A DNA stretch of 33,958 nucleotides from TMED27 sp045106175 (GTDB taxonomy: Bacteria; Pseudomonadota; Alphaproteobacteria; Micavibrionales; Micavibrionaceae): NCBI GenBank assembly GCA_045106175.1, contig JBGCEF010000016.1, positions 1 through 33,958 on the forward strand. Direction: 5' to 3'. The first letter of the stretch is position 1, and the number at the start of each line of letters is the position of its first letter. Below the pieces are notes generated by a model. It had not been told where the DNA came from and did not search any database. It worked only from the letters and a program-made list of their open reading frames with translations. Below are positions 20,708 through 29,293 of this stretch, piece after piece. The position numbers were made by a program, and so were the translations under genes.

Positions 20708-22246
20708 ATGAAATTAGTAAAAGCAATGGTCACGGTCGCAGGTTTAACGGGAGTTTCCCGTGTTGCGGGATTTGTGCGTGATGTTATGACTGCGGCTATA
20801 TTAGGGGCTGGGCCTGTTGCTGATGCGTTTTTTGTTGCTTTGAAATTACCTAATTTTTTTAGACGTGTAACAGCAGAAGGTGCGTTTTCTGTTGCTTTTG
20901 TTCCTGTTTATTCAGAAAAGTTAGAGACAGAAGACAGGCAATCCGCCGATGCGTTTGCGAGTAACGTGTTTATGGTCATGCTTTTGCTTTTATCGGCCTT
21001 TGTGTGCCTGGCTATGGTTGCGATGCCTTATATATTGCATGTGATTGCGCCCGGCTTTGTTGATGATCCTGTACGGTTTGATTTGGCGGTTGAATTAACG
21101 AGAATTACATTTCCTTATTTATTGTTTATGTCTTTAACGGCAATGTTGGGCGGTGTCTTGAATGCTTTGGATCGTTTTGCTCCGTTTGCATTTGCGCCCG
21201 TTCTATTCAATCTCTGCTTGATAGGAGCTCTCTTATCGTCTGATTTCTTTGATAGTGCAGGGCATGCTGTTTCTTATGGTGTTTTATTTGCGGGTGTTTT
21301 GCAGTTGGCTTGGCTGGTTATTTGCGCGTCGCGTTTAGGTTTTAAAATTAAGTTTAAGATGCCTGCGTTTAATATTGATATTAAACGTATATTTAAGCTT
21401 ATGGGGCCGGGTGTTATTGGTGCAGGCGTGATGCATATTAATCTTTTTGCGGATATGATTTTAGCGTCTTTTTTGGCCACGGGTTCGATTGCTTATCTTT
21501 ATTATGCAGATCGTTTAAATCAATTACCGCTTGGTGTGGTTGGTATTGCTGTGGGTACAGCGTTACTGCCCATGTTATCAAAGGCATTAACGAATAATAA
21601 TTTGAAAGAGGGGCGTGATTTATTTAATCGGGCCTTAGAGATGTGTTTGTTGCTGGCGTTACCTGCGGCGGCTGCATTATTTGTTATTCCCGAGCTTTTG
21701 ATTTCAGTTTTATTTGAGCGAGGGGCTTTTACAGCAGCAGATACAGAGATCACAGCGCTTGTGTTGAGGTGTTATGCGATTGGTTTGCCTGCTTATATTG
21801 CTATTAAGGTATTTTCGACGGCACATTGGGCGCGTCAAGACACGGTGACACCAGTCAAAATTTCGGTTGTTGCGACGGTTTTGAATATCGCGCTTTCGAT
21901 TGTTTTAATTCAATATATGGGTGTTGTGGGGATTGCACTTGCGACTGGTTTGACTGGGTGGCTGCAGTTTGGTGCGCATATTTGGTTTTTACGCGATCAT
22001 GAGGCTGCGCGATTGGATGATCGCTTTAAGGTTGCTGGGTTAAAGATAATTGGGGCAAGCGTTGTCATGGCGCTTATTGTTTATTTTGGTAGCATGTTTG
22101 CTATGTCTGGTGATGCTTTCATGCAGGTTTTCAAATTGGGTGCACTTGTGGCTGTTGGTATGGCTGTTTATGCTGTTTTAATCTTTTCAACGGGTGTTGT
22201 TAATACGCGATCGATTCAGTTATATTTGAAAAAGAAAAGTTCATAG
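20708..22246 (+). CDS. murJ: Lipid II flippase MurJ
   Basis: 512 aa integral membrane protein of the MOP exporter superfamily that flips lipid-linked peptidoglycan precursor across the inner membrane. The N-terminus GVSRVAGFVRD (15-25) contains the conserved arginines of the central cavity; ADAFFVALKLPNFFRR and the AEGAFSVAFVPVY segment are MurJ hallmarks. About 14 hydrophobic segments run to residue 500, ending in a Lys-rich tail. No clear Shine-Dalgarno is visible before ATG 20708. trpS follows after 12 nt. The murJ-trpS order is common in Alphaproteobacteria, where glnD often precedes; here glnD is 6 kb away on the other strand. Confidence 0.96.
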   Translation: MKLVKAMVTVAGLTGVSRVAGFVRDVMTAAILGAGPVADAFFVALKLPNFFRRVTAEGAFSVAFVPVYSEKLETEDRQSADAFASNVFMVMLLLLSAFVCLAMVAMPYILHVIAPGFVDDPVRFDLAVELTRITFPYLLFMSLTAMLGGVLNALDRFAPFAFAPVLFNLCLIGALLSSDFFDSAGHAVSYGVLFAGVLQLAWLVICASRLGFKIKFKMPAFNIDIKRIFKLMGPGVIGAGVMHINLFADMILASFLATGSIAYLYYADRLNQLPLGVVGIAVGTALLPMLSKALTNNNLKEGRDLFNRALEMCLLLALPAAAALFVIPELLISVLFERGAFTAADTEITALVLRCYAIGLPAYIAIKVFSTAHWARQDTVTPVKISVVATVLNIALSIVLIQYMGVVGIALATGLTGWLQFGAHIWFLRDHEAARLDDRFKVAGLKIIGASVVMALIVYFGSMFAMSGDAFMQVFKLGALVAVGMAVYAVLIFSTGVVNTRSIQLYLKKKSS

Positions 22247-22258
22247 AAAGGCATTGTT

Positions 22259-23266
22259 TTGAAACGTATTTTATCGTGCATGCAACCTACGAATAATTTG
22301 CATTTGGGCAATTATTTGGGCGCGCTTAAAAATTGGGTGGATTTGCAGAATGCTCCAGATTCTGAGTGTCTTTATGGGGTTGTAGACTTGCATGCGATTA
22401 CAGTGGCGCAAGACCCAGATGATCTGCGGCGTGCATCAAGAGAGATTGTTGCTGCGTATATTGCAGGCGGGATTGACCCCAAAAAATCAGCGATATTTTT
22501 GCAATCGGCTGTGCCGCAGCATTCTGAGTTAATGTGGTTGCTTAGCACCATGACGCAGATGGGCAAGTTAGAGCGGATGACGCAGTTTAAAGACAAGGCA
22601 GGGAAAAATGCGGAGCGCGCGGGGCTTGGTTTGTTTGCTTATCCTGTTTTGATGGCGGCGGATATTCTTCTTTATAAGGCAACGCATGTGCCAGTCGGTG
22701 ATGATCAAAAGCAGCATTTGGAATTGGCGCGTGATATCGCTGCGACGTTTAATGCGCGTTACGGCGTGGAAGCGTTGGTTGCGCCAGAACCGTATATTAC
22801 AGGTGCGGCGACGCGTGTGATGTCTTTGCAAGATGGTGCAAAGAAGATGAGCAAATCTGATCCATCTGAGAAATCGCGCATTAATTTGACTGATGATGCG
22901 GATGCGATTGTGAAGAAAATTAAAAAAGCGCAAACCGATCCCGATGGTATGCCTGAAACATTGGATGGATTGGATGGGCGTGTTGGCGCGACGAATCTGG
23001 TTAATATTTATGCGGCGTTGTCGGGGTTAACGCCCGAAGACGTTGTTATAAAGCATGCTGGTCAGGGGTGGGGTGAGTTTAAACCTGCGCTTGCGGAAGT
23101 TGCAGTTGAGCATCTTGCGCCAATTACACAAAAAATGCGCGAAGTTTTGGATGATGTGTCTTACATCGATTCTGTTTTAGAGCAGGGTAATCAACGCGCC
23201 CGTGAAATGGCTGAGCCAACATTACATGAAATTCGAGGTGTTATGGGATTTCTGGTGCGTTCATAA
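22259..23266 (+). CDS. trpS: Tryptophan-tRNA ligase
   Basis: 335 aa class Ic aminoacyl-tRNA synthetase. HIGH-type motif is LHLGN (14-18) in the QPTNNLHLGNYLGALKNW segment, KMSKS is at 196-200, and GDDQKQHLELARD (148-160) is the conserved dimer/active-site stretch. Translation starts at a TTG; GAAAGG just after the murJ stop, about 6 nt upstream, is the Shine-Dalgarno, and the protein aligns to the family from residue 1, so no upstream start is needed. A TTG start can lower expression. Its 3' end overlaps the disrupted minus-strand gene. Confidence 0.96.
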   Translation: MKRILSCMQPTNNLHLGNYLGALKNWVDLQNAPDSECLYGVVDLHAITVAQDPDDLRRASREIVAAYIAGGIDPKKSAIFLQSAVPQHSELMWLLSTMTQMGKLERMTQFKDKAGKNAERAGLGLFAYPVLMAADILLYKATHVPVGDDQKQHLELARDIAATFNARYGVEALVAPEPYITGAATRVMSLQDGAKKMSKSDPSEKSRINLTDDADAIVKKIKKAQTDPDGMPETLDGLDGRVGATNLVNIYAALSGLTPEDVVIKHAGQGWGEFKPALAEVAVEHLAPITQKMREVLDDVSYIDSVLEQGNQRAREMAEPTLHEIRGVMGFLVRS

Positions 23267-23735
23267 GTGTGGCAAAGACACCTTGATCTTTAACATAGAT
23301 TTCTTCTTCACTCGGTTGGGGGGGGAGCGATGCATGTAGTACAATGCATCTAACACATCTAATGTTTCATCTGCAGTGCTTTGTGCGCCGAAAGCTAGAG
23401 CTAGATTAATAGCGATTGTTTTTGCAATGTCTCTTGTTCTTGGTTTCCCTAATTTTTTATCTTCCTGCATAGCAAAATCTAAAAGGCTGTCTTTATTTAT
23501 GGTGTTAAAGCGGTTTCTTAAATGACCTACGAGAAGTGCCCAGAATGCAAGAGTTGTATAGCTGTCTTGTATGCTCGTTGTATTTATTCCAATTATTGCG
23601 GCTATAGATAGTAAAACAGTGTAATTATTGGCTTTGCGATTGGTTTCAAAAGCGCGATGCTTCTCTGCTAAATAGTTCTCAGGCGCATGAACAACTAAAA
23701 TATGTTCTTTTGTATGCGTGTCTTTATTTTTTCAT
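23241..23735 (-). pseudogene. Frame-disrupted hypothetical gene (two homopolymer shifts)
   Basis: A minus-strand frame stays open for 156 codons from 23731 to the stop at 23261-23263, but its first 87 codons contain no ATG, GTG or TTG; the first ATG is at 23470. An ATG at 23733-23735 just upstream is joined to it through a run of six As: with one A fewer (or two more) it would read through as MKNKDTHTKEHILVVHAPEN. Near the 3' end a run of eight Gs on the plus strand (23318-23325) shifts again: with one more base the frame would continue as PPQPSEEEIYVKDQGVFATL and stop at 23241, inside trpS. The product has two hydrophobic stretches (YTVLLSIAAIIGI and TTLAFWALLVGHL) and no recognised family. 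It may be decayed, phase-variable or a sequencing error. Confidence 0.55.
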
Positions 23736-23851
23736 AGCGGGTGTTATGGCAGCTTTGTTGTGTATATGTCAATTTCCTTAACCTCTCTTTTACTTTTTCA
23801 GTGGCATGATTAATGAAAATTTGGCATACTCATAATTGAGAGGTTCCTTTC

Positions 23852-24511
23852 ATGTCTTTATTAAAATCATTATTATTTTGCGCAACAGCGCTTCCGTTTG
23901 CTTTTTCGACATCCGTAAAGGCTGATATTTTTCATTGGCAAAATCAGCAGGAAGGCATTTCGGCTGCATTTCCTGATCGTTGGCACTTGGAAACTAATTT
24001 GGCTTACGATGAAGTTTTTCGTATTTCTGCTCCGGCTGTAACGGATCGATTTGAAGATGCGCAATGCCGTATGCGTATTCGTGACGATGGTCGTTTTAAA
24101 ATGCACTCTGTCCGTAATAGTGGCGCCATTCAACGTCAGCATTATGGTTTAGAGTTTTGGGAACATTACTTAGAGGATCAGCGCCATGCGGCTGTAAATT
24201 ATGTTAAAAATGATACTGGCGTTGCGCGTGGGTATGCCTCGATGGCTGATTTGACGTTTGAGTCTTTCATTCAACCGCGTTCTATTCGTCGTGCGATTGC
24301 TTTTGCATCGCATTACCAAAACCGTGCTTATATTGTTGAGTGTAGTGCAGAGCAAGCGTCGTTTGAAAAATGGTATCCTTCCTTTATGGGGATTATAAAA
24401 TCTGTTGATTTCCGTTCCATGACGCCATTTAAGAATGGTGCTTATCGTAATTTTTATGGTGATGAGCTTGTTGTGCATGGTGCACGTGAGATTGACGATT
24501 ACATATTCTAA
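23852..24511 (+). CDS. Secreted protein of unknown function
   Basis: 219 aa with a signal peptide (MSLLKSLLFCATALPFAFS and so on, cleavage near VKA at 22-24), so the protein is probably periplasmic. The mature part starts FHWQNQQEGISAAFPDRWH, a pattern of small beta-rich domains that begin with an F-x-x-x-x-x-G-I-S-A-x-F-P motif (PsbP/DUF1795-like), but I cannot assign a family with confidence. Two cysteines (about residues 73 and 166, in AQCRMR and VECSAE) could form a disulfide. GAGAGG lies 8 nt before the ATG. It stands alone: 112 bp of AT-rich sequence precede it, and 69 bp separate it from the TSUP permease. Confidence 0.75.
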   Translation: MSLLKSLLFCATALPFAFSTSVKADIFHWQNQQEGISAAFPDRWHLETNLAYDEVFRISAPAVTDRFEDAQCRMRIRDDGRFKMHSVRNSGAIQRQHYGLEFWEHYLEDQRHAAVNYVKNDTGVARGYASMADLTFESFIQPRSIRRAIAFASHYQNRAYIVECSAEQASFEKWYPSFMGIIKSVDFRSMTPFKNGAYRNFYGDELVVHGAREIDDYIF

Positions 24512-24580
24512 TTTCTTGATCTTTATACCTATATTAGTGCATTGTGTTATGAATTAAAAATAACGCAAAACTAATATCTT

Positions 24581-25498
24581 ATGCAGTTGCACCTTCCAAT
24601 CGCCGAAATGAGTGTTTCCGCAGAAATTATTTTTCTGGTGAGCGCATTTGTTGGTTTTTTATCGGGTGTTTTTGGTATTGGTGGCGGCTTTTTGACGACG
24701 CCTTTTTTAATTTTTAGCGGTATTCCCCCTGGTGTTGCGGTTGGTACGCAGGCAAGCCAGTTGGTGGCCAGCAGTGTTTCAGGCGCGATTGGGCATTGGC
24801 GGCGTAATAATGTTGATATCAAAATGGGGCTTGTTATGCTGGCTGGCGGGATCTTGGGGTCTTTTGTTGGTATTATGATCTTTAAGCTTTTGACTTACAT
24901 GGGGCAGGTTGATTTCGCGATTTCTTTTATTTATGTGGTTTTGTTAAGTTCTATCGGGATTATGATGTTAACCGAGAGCATCTTTACCAAATTTTTCAAA
25001 AAGAAGAATGTTAGGCAGGAGTTTAATGCTCTAAAAACCTCAGCGTTCATTAATGCTCTTCCGTATAAAATGCGCTTTCCGAGATCAAAGCTATTCATAA
25101 GCGCTTTGGTGCCGGGTGGGATTGGTTTTGTTGGCGGGATTTTGGCATCAGTTTTGGGGATTGGTGGGGGGTTCTTACTGGTTCCTGCGATGATTTATAT
25201 TTTAGGGATGCCGACGCTTCTTGTCGCGGGGACGTCGCTTTTTCAGATTATCTTCACAACTGCATCGGCCACGATTATGCATGCGGTGTTTAACAATACT
25301 GTTGATATGGTTTTAGCGCTTATTTTAATCGCGGGCGGTGTTATTGGTGCACAGATTGGCATTTCTGTTGCCAGACATGTGAAGCCATCGCATGCGCGTT
25401 TAATTATGGCGATTATGGTGTTGTTGGTTGCCGCGCAATTATCATTTAATCTTTTTATTGAGCCTTCTGAGTTGTTTTCAACGGTGGTACGGCTATGA
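24581..25498 (+). CDS. TauE/SafE (TSUP) family permease
   Basis: 305 aa integral membrane protein with about 8 hydrophobic segments in two homologous halves, each carrying the family glycine motif: GVFGIGGGFLTTPFL near 44-58 and SVLGIGGGFLLVPAM near 190-204. Family members export or import sulfite, sulfoacetate, taurine-derived organosulfur anions or other small organic anions. The N-terminus LPIAEMSVSAEIIF is typical of the alphaproteobacterial subgroup paired with a TIGR02186 protein, which is exactly the next gene (ATGA overlap). The sulfur genes elsewhere in the window make sulfite a tempting substrate, but the substrate cannot be read from the sequence. Confidence 0.9.
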   Translation: MQLHLPIAEMSVSAEIIFLVSAFVGFLSGVFGIGGGFLTTPFLIFSGIPPGVAVGTQASQLVASSVSGAIGHWRRNNVDIKMGLVMLAGGILGSFVGIMIFKLLTYMGQVDFAISFIYVVLLSSIGIMMLTESIFTKFFKKKNVRQEFNALKTSAFINALPYKMRFPRSKLFISALVPGGIGFVGGILASVLGIGGGFLLVPAMIYILGMPTLLVAGTSLFQIIFTTASATIMHAVFNNTVDMVLALILIAGGVIGAQIGISVARHVKPSHARLIMAIMVLLVAAQLSFNLFIEPSELFSTVVRL

Positions 25499-26241
25499 CA
25501 AGGTTTTTTCTTTTCTTTATTGCTGTTTTCGCTTTTTTAAATATTGCTGATGTTCACGCTAGATCGCTTACTATCGATTTAGCACAAGATCATGTTGATA
25601 TTACCACTGGCTTTGACGGTTCTTATTTAACGCTTTTTGGTGTTAAAGAGGAAAAAGGCGATGTTGCGGTTGTAATGAAGGGGCCCAAAAAGGATGTTGT
25701 CGTGCGGCAAAAAGCATCACTATTTGGTGTTTGGATGAACCGGCATTTTCTTGTTTATGGCGATGTTCCTAGTTTTTATGATTTTGCATTAAGTGATAAA
25801 GCAGAGAACCTTTTAGAGCCACCCTTGCTAAAAGAGTATGGAATTGGACTTGGATCATTAAAATTTGCGCCAGATAGTAATGATTATAAGGAGGCGGAGA
25901 TTAATGCTTTTAATAAGGCATTGGTTCGTAATAAACAGGCAGAGAAACTTTTTCCAGTTGTCGCAAAAGATATTGTTTTCATCAGTGATAATTTTTTTAA
26001 GACGGAATTCTATTTGCCGTCAAACGTTCCAACGGGAACATATACGGTTGAGACATTTCTTATTAATAACGGTCGTTTAGTTGAAAAACGTGAAACTCAG
26101 GTTAAAGTTGCGCAGGTTGGCTTTAACTCCGGTGTGAATAAATTTGCACATTCTTTTTCTTTAGCCTATGGTTTTGTAATTGTATTAATCGCTGTGATAG
26201 CTGGATGGCTATCGAATGCTGTGCGCCAGACAAGAAAATAA
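25495..26241 (+). CDS. TIGR02186 (Alph_Pro_TM) family membrane protein
   Basis: 248 aa. Signal peptide at 1-22 (ending in HAR), a long beta-rich periplasmic part with the landmarks VDITTGFDGSYLTLFG, VAVVMKGP, VRQKASLFGVWMNR and FYLPSNVPTGTYTVETFL, and a single C-terminal membrane helix (AYGFVIVLIAVIAGWLSNAV, about 223-242) followed by a basic tail. This is the family found almost only in Alphaproteobacteria beside TauE/SafE permeases. ATG overlaps the permease stop (ATGA). It probably works with the permease as a periplasmic accessory part; the exact role is not known. Confidence 0.88.
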   Translation: MTRFFLFFIAVFAFLNIADVHARSLTIDLAQDHVDITTGFDGSYLTLFGVKEEKGDVAVVMKGPKKDVVVRQKASLFGVWMNRHFLVYGDVPSFYDFALSDKAENLLEPPLLKEYGIGLGSLKFAPDSNDYKEAEINAFNKALVRNKQAEKLFPVVAKDIVFISDNFFKTEFYLPSNVPTGTYTVETFLINNGRLVEKRETQVKVAQVGFNSGVNKFAHSFSLAYGFVIVLIAVIAGWLSNAVRQTRK

Positions 26242-26257
26242 ATAAGGGGATAGCGCC

Positions 26258-26755
26258 ATGACAGAGACAGCATTTAATCAACCAATGGACGAAAAGTTTG
26301 CGCGCCACCAAAAGTGGGGCGGCACGTATTTGGTTGTTGCTGATAGTAGTGAAGAGTTTCCTGTTGCTTTAAAATATGCAGCGTTAATGGCTAATGAGAA
26401 CAAATGTCACGTTGGCGTTTTTTATGTCATGGAAGATCAAGGCTTTACACATTGGAGTAACATCGAAAAGCGCATTCAAGATGAGCAACGTAACGAAGCC
26501 GAAAAGCTTTTAAATCAGGCGTGTATTTCTTTGGAGAGTTATACGGATGTTATGCCTTCATTATATTTAACGCAAGGTAGACGAACGGATGCATTGATCG
26601 AAACGATTGAGAATGACCCCACGATTACCATGCTGGTTCTTGCAGGCGGGACTTATGGCGGTAATCCTGGTCCCTTGGTCGCGCATTTTACTGGTAAGGG
26701 TTTGTCGCGTTTGAGAGTGCCTGTAATGATTGTTCCCGATCATATTGGCTTATGA
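26258..26755 (+). CDS. Universal stress protein (UspA family)
   Basis: 165 aa, a single Usp domain with an N-terminal extension of about 24 residues. YLVVADSSEEFPVALKYA (24-41) is the first strand and helix. The C-terminal part MLVLAGGTYGGNPGPLV (about 125-141) stands in the ATP-loop position G-2x-G-9x-G-S/T, but it is not a perfect match, so ATP binding is uncertain. AAGGGG about 10 nt before the ATG is the Shine-Dalgarno. It lies between the TIGR02186 gene and nfu, the order commonly seen in alphaproteobacterial murJ-trpS regions. Confidence 0.87.
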   Translation: MTETAFNQPMDEKFARHQKWGGTYLVVADSSEEFPVALKYAALMANENKCHVGVFYVMEDQGFTHWSNIEKRIQDEQRNEAEKLLNQACISLESYTDVMPSLYLTQGRRTDALIETIENDPTITMLVLAGGTYGGNPGPLVAHFTGKGLSRLRVPVMIVPDHIGL

Positions 26756-26842
26756 TTTCTCAGCTGTTTGCCGTAATTTTCTAGCTTTGTCGTTTCTTTT
26801 TATTATATTGATTTAACAGATATTTATTTAAAGGCTTAGAGT

Positions 26843-27397
26843 ATGTTTATTCAGACACAAGCAACACCAAACCCTGCGACGATTAAATTTATTCCTGGTC
26901 AGGTGATTTTGGCAAATGGGCTTAAGGATTATCAATCATTAGAAGAGGCGAGCGATTCTCCATTGGCGCAGCGATTATTTTCTTTGCAGGGGGTGAGGGG
27001 TGTTTTCTTAGCGGATGAGTTTGTGTCTGTTTCTAAAGAAGATGATACGGATTGGAACATGCTTAAGCCTATGGTTATGGCGGCATTGATGGAACATCTT
27101 TCAACAGGTCAGCCTATTGTTATTGAAACAGACGACCATTCAGATGATGGCGAAGAGGACGATGAAATTACAGCGCAGATTAAAGAGCTTATCGCGACGC
27201 GTGTGCGCCCGATGGTTATGATGGATGGTGGTGATATTGAATTTGATCGTTTTGACGACGGTATTGTGTTTTTAACAATGCGGGGAGCTTGCGCGGGTTG
27301 CCCCAGTTCTACGATGACTTTGAAATCAGGTATTGAAAGTATGCTCAAACATTTTGTGCCTGAGGTTGTTGAGGTAAGGCCGACGGAAGGCTTTTAG
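26843..27397 (+). CDS. Nfu-type iron-sulfur carrier (NifU-like)
   Basis: 184 aa with the Nfu N-terminal domain (residues 1-86, FIQTQATPNPATIKFIPG start), an acidic linker (about 96-108) and the NifU C-terminal domain. C150 and C153 in GACAGCPSS bind a [4Fe-4S] cluster at the dimer interface. RPMVMMDGGDIEF (122-134) is the conserved approach. Matches the mitochondrial NFU1/bacterial NfuA-like carriers that pass clusters to apo-enzymes, for example CysI, CysH and ferredoxin in this same window. Its stop is separated by a single base from the convergent deacetylase stop. Confidence 0.93.
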   Translation: MFIQTQATPNPATIKFIPGQVILANGLKDYQSLEEASDSPLAQRLFSLQGVRGVFLADEFVSVSKEDDTDWNMLKPMVMAALMEHLSTGQPIVIETDDHSDDGEEDDEITAQIKELIATRVRPMVMMDGGDIEFDRFDDGIVFLTMRGACAGCPSSTMTLKSGIESMLKHFVPEVVEVRPTEGF

Positions 27398-27398
27398 T

Positions 27399-28427
27399 TT
27401 AATTTTGACTGTGAAACAGCATTCCTAACCAGTGCCATTGTTCTTTATTATCACTATTTATATGGCTCGGCATTGTGCAGTTTAGTCGCGTTTTAGAGTC
27501 TGTTATGGCTTCACGAGGGATGATTTCAACGCGGTTTTCAATAATTTCTATTATTGGTTTTTCTTGATTTGATATAAAGCAGGATAGCGCGTTGAGGTTT
27601 TCTTCAAGATTTTTAGAAACAGTGAATCCGATTTGTTTGAGTGGCTCTTTTAGCATCCAATTATCGGGTTCAACATCCCTGATGGTAAGAGGTAATGTGT
27701 TTGTAATCATTCTGAAGCGGTCAATATCCGCATAGTGTCCGGTCATTGTAAAACGCGGGTATTGCAGCGGGCTTGTTTGACTATGTGCTGGACCGGAATG
27801 GAGGCTGAATGCGGCTTTAAAGTCTTGCTCTTCTAATATTTCTAAAAGCGTATTTGAAGTTTCTCCATAAGGGTATGAGAAAATGTTTGTTTCAAACCCC
27901 ATATTATCATTGAATCTTTTGCGAGACTTATTGATAGAGCGTGTTGTGTCTTGTTTAGATAAGTATGCGATATGTTTATAAGTTGATGGCAGGATGCCGA
28001 ATTCTGCGTGTTTGAATTTTGCTATTTTATTTAATGTTTTCCAATCTAGATGCGATGGGATTTGTGTGTTTTCACTTGCAACGAAAACGGTGAAGGGAAT
28101 GTCGCGCTTTATGAGTTTTTTTATGGCGTGATTATATGCTGATCGATACGCGTTTTCGAATGTGATTGCGATTGTTCTTGGGGGGAGGGGTTCGCTATTT
28201 TTTAATGCTGTTACGACTTTTGATAGTGGGAGGATGTTGTAATCGCCGTTTGTAATTTCGTTGAGATGTTCGTCAAACTGTTCAATCGAAATGTTGGTTC
28301 TTTGATGCTGTGGTTCGCCGATGCGGTAATAGGTAAGAATGACAGCTTTGCTATCGTTTTGAAATGCGTGCACATAAAGTGGCATTATTATTATCAAAAT
28401 TAGTGTTAAGCACAAAATACGAAGCAT
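27399..28427 (-). CDS. Polysaccharide deacetylase-like protein, degenerate active site
   Basis: 342 aa with an N-terminal signal or anchor segment (1-22, MLRILCLTLILIIIMPLYVH). The NodB-type fold is visible: LTYYRIGEPQ (31-40) matches the usual MYHRVGE, ITFENAYRSAY (88-98) sits at the TFDDG motif, KHAEFGILPSTYKH (139-152) at the HxxxH motif, and FSYPYGE (183-189) at the fourth. The metal-binding Asp pair TFDD is TFEN here, and of the H-S/T-x-x-H pair only H152 remains. NodB enzymes need these residues, so deacetylation is doubtful. The C-terminal third is unfamiliar. It is transcribed alone, convergent to nfu (1-nt gap), divergent from tsaB. Confidence 0.75.
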   Translation of the reverse strand: MLRILCLTLILIIIMPLYVHAFQNDSKAVILTYYRIGEPQHQRTNISIEQFDEHLNEITNGDYNILPLSKVVTALKNSEPLPPRTIAITFENAYRSAYNHAIKKLIKRDIPFTVFVASENTQIPSHLDWKTLNKIAKFKHAEFGILPSTYKHIAYLSKQDTTRSINKSRKRFNDNMGFETNIFSYPYGETSNTLLEILEEQDFKAAFSLHSGPAHSQTSPLQYPRFTMTGHYADIDRFRMITNTLPLTIRDVEPDNWMLKEPLKQIGFTVSKNLEENLNALSCFISNQEKPIIEIIENRVEIIPREAITDSKTRLNCTMPSHINSDNKEQWHWLGMLFHSQN

Positions 28428-28503
28428 TATTTATATGTGCCATTGTGAGCGGTTGCTTGCAATAATAATTGATGTCGGATGTTTGCTGTTGTAGAGGATG
28501 GGT

Positions 28504-29175
28504 ATGGTTAATAAACAAAAAATTCTAATGCTTGATACAGCCATGGATGGATGTGGAGTTGCCGTTTTTGATGCGCAGCGTGATCAGGTCTTTGAGATTT
28601 ATAATGACGAGTCGTATGGACAGGCGCAGCGTCTTGTGCCGATGGTGCAAGAGGTTCTTGGGCAGGCAGATGTTAGTTTTGATGATCTTAGTGATGTTAT
28701 TGTTTGTAATGGTCCAGGCACGTTTACGGGAATTCGTATTGGTTTGGCAACGGCAGGGACATTTGGACTAGCTTTAGAGGTTCCTGTCCATAGTATTACA
28801 AGCCTCCAAGCGCTTGCATTATGTGCGTCTTTGGAGGAGGGGGGGAGTGACTTTTTAACGCTTGTTGAAACCCGTAGACAGGATTTTTATTGTCAGTATT
28901 TCGATGAAAAAGGAAATCCACAGAGCGATTCACAGTCATTGATGCAGGATAATATTGTTTTTGGCGATTGTTTGCTTATTGGTAATGCGGTTTTGCGGTT
29001 TGACCCGAACGGCGATTATACGCATTCCAAGATTTCTCGCATTGATGTTGGTTTGATTGCGCGTTTGTTTGCCAGTGATAGAGCGTGTTTCTCTTCTGAT
29101 ATTTCACCGATTTATTTGAGGGCGCCAGATGTTAGTCAGCCCAAAAATAAGCCTAGGACACTCTCTGATATATAA
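28504..29175 (+). CDS. tsaB: tRNA threonylcarbamoyladenosine complex subunit TsaB
   Basis: 223 aa from ATG 28504. TsaB is the ASKHA-fold partner of TsaD in making t6A37 of ANN-decoding tRNAs. MLDTAMDGCGVAVFD (7-21), NGPGTFTGIRIGLATA (about 76-91) and VETRRQDFYCQYFDE are the family landmarks. I chose 28504 because GAGG at 28494-28497 is 6 nt away, while ATG 28498 would touch it. TsaD is not in the window; the rimI gene often found next to tsaB is absent, and mucR follows after 118 nt. Confidence 0.93.
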   Translation: MVNKQKILMLDTAMDGCGVAVFDAQRDQVFEIYNDESYGQAQRLVPMVQEVLGQADVSFDDLSDVIVCNGPGTFTGIRIGLATAGTFGLALEVPVHSITSLQALALCASLEEGGSDFLTLVETRRQDFYCQYFDEKGNPQSDSQSLMQDNIVFGDCLLIGNAVLRFDPNGDYTHSKISRIDVGLIARLFASDRACFSSDISPIYLRAPDVSQPKNKPRTLSDI

Positions 29176-29293
29176 AAATGCACAATAAAAGCGTGTGTTT
29201 TACTTTTGTAGCACTTGTTTTTTGTTCAAGTTGAAGTATTTCTATTAATAAATAGAATGAATTATAATAAATTTATCAGGAGCATTGGTATTT

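Noticed and set aside
26756..26842. Possible terminator or small RNA between usp and nfu
   Set aside because: I see only T-rich sequence without a stable stem or a supported frame.
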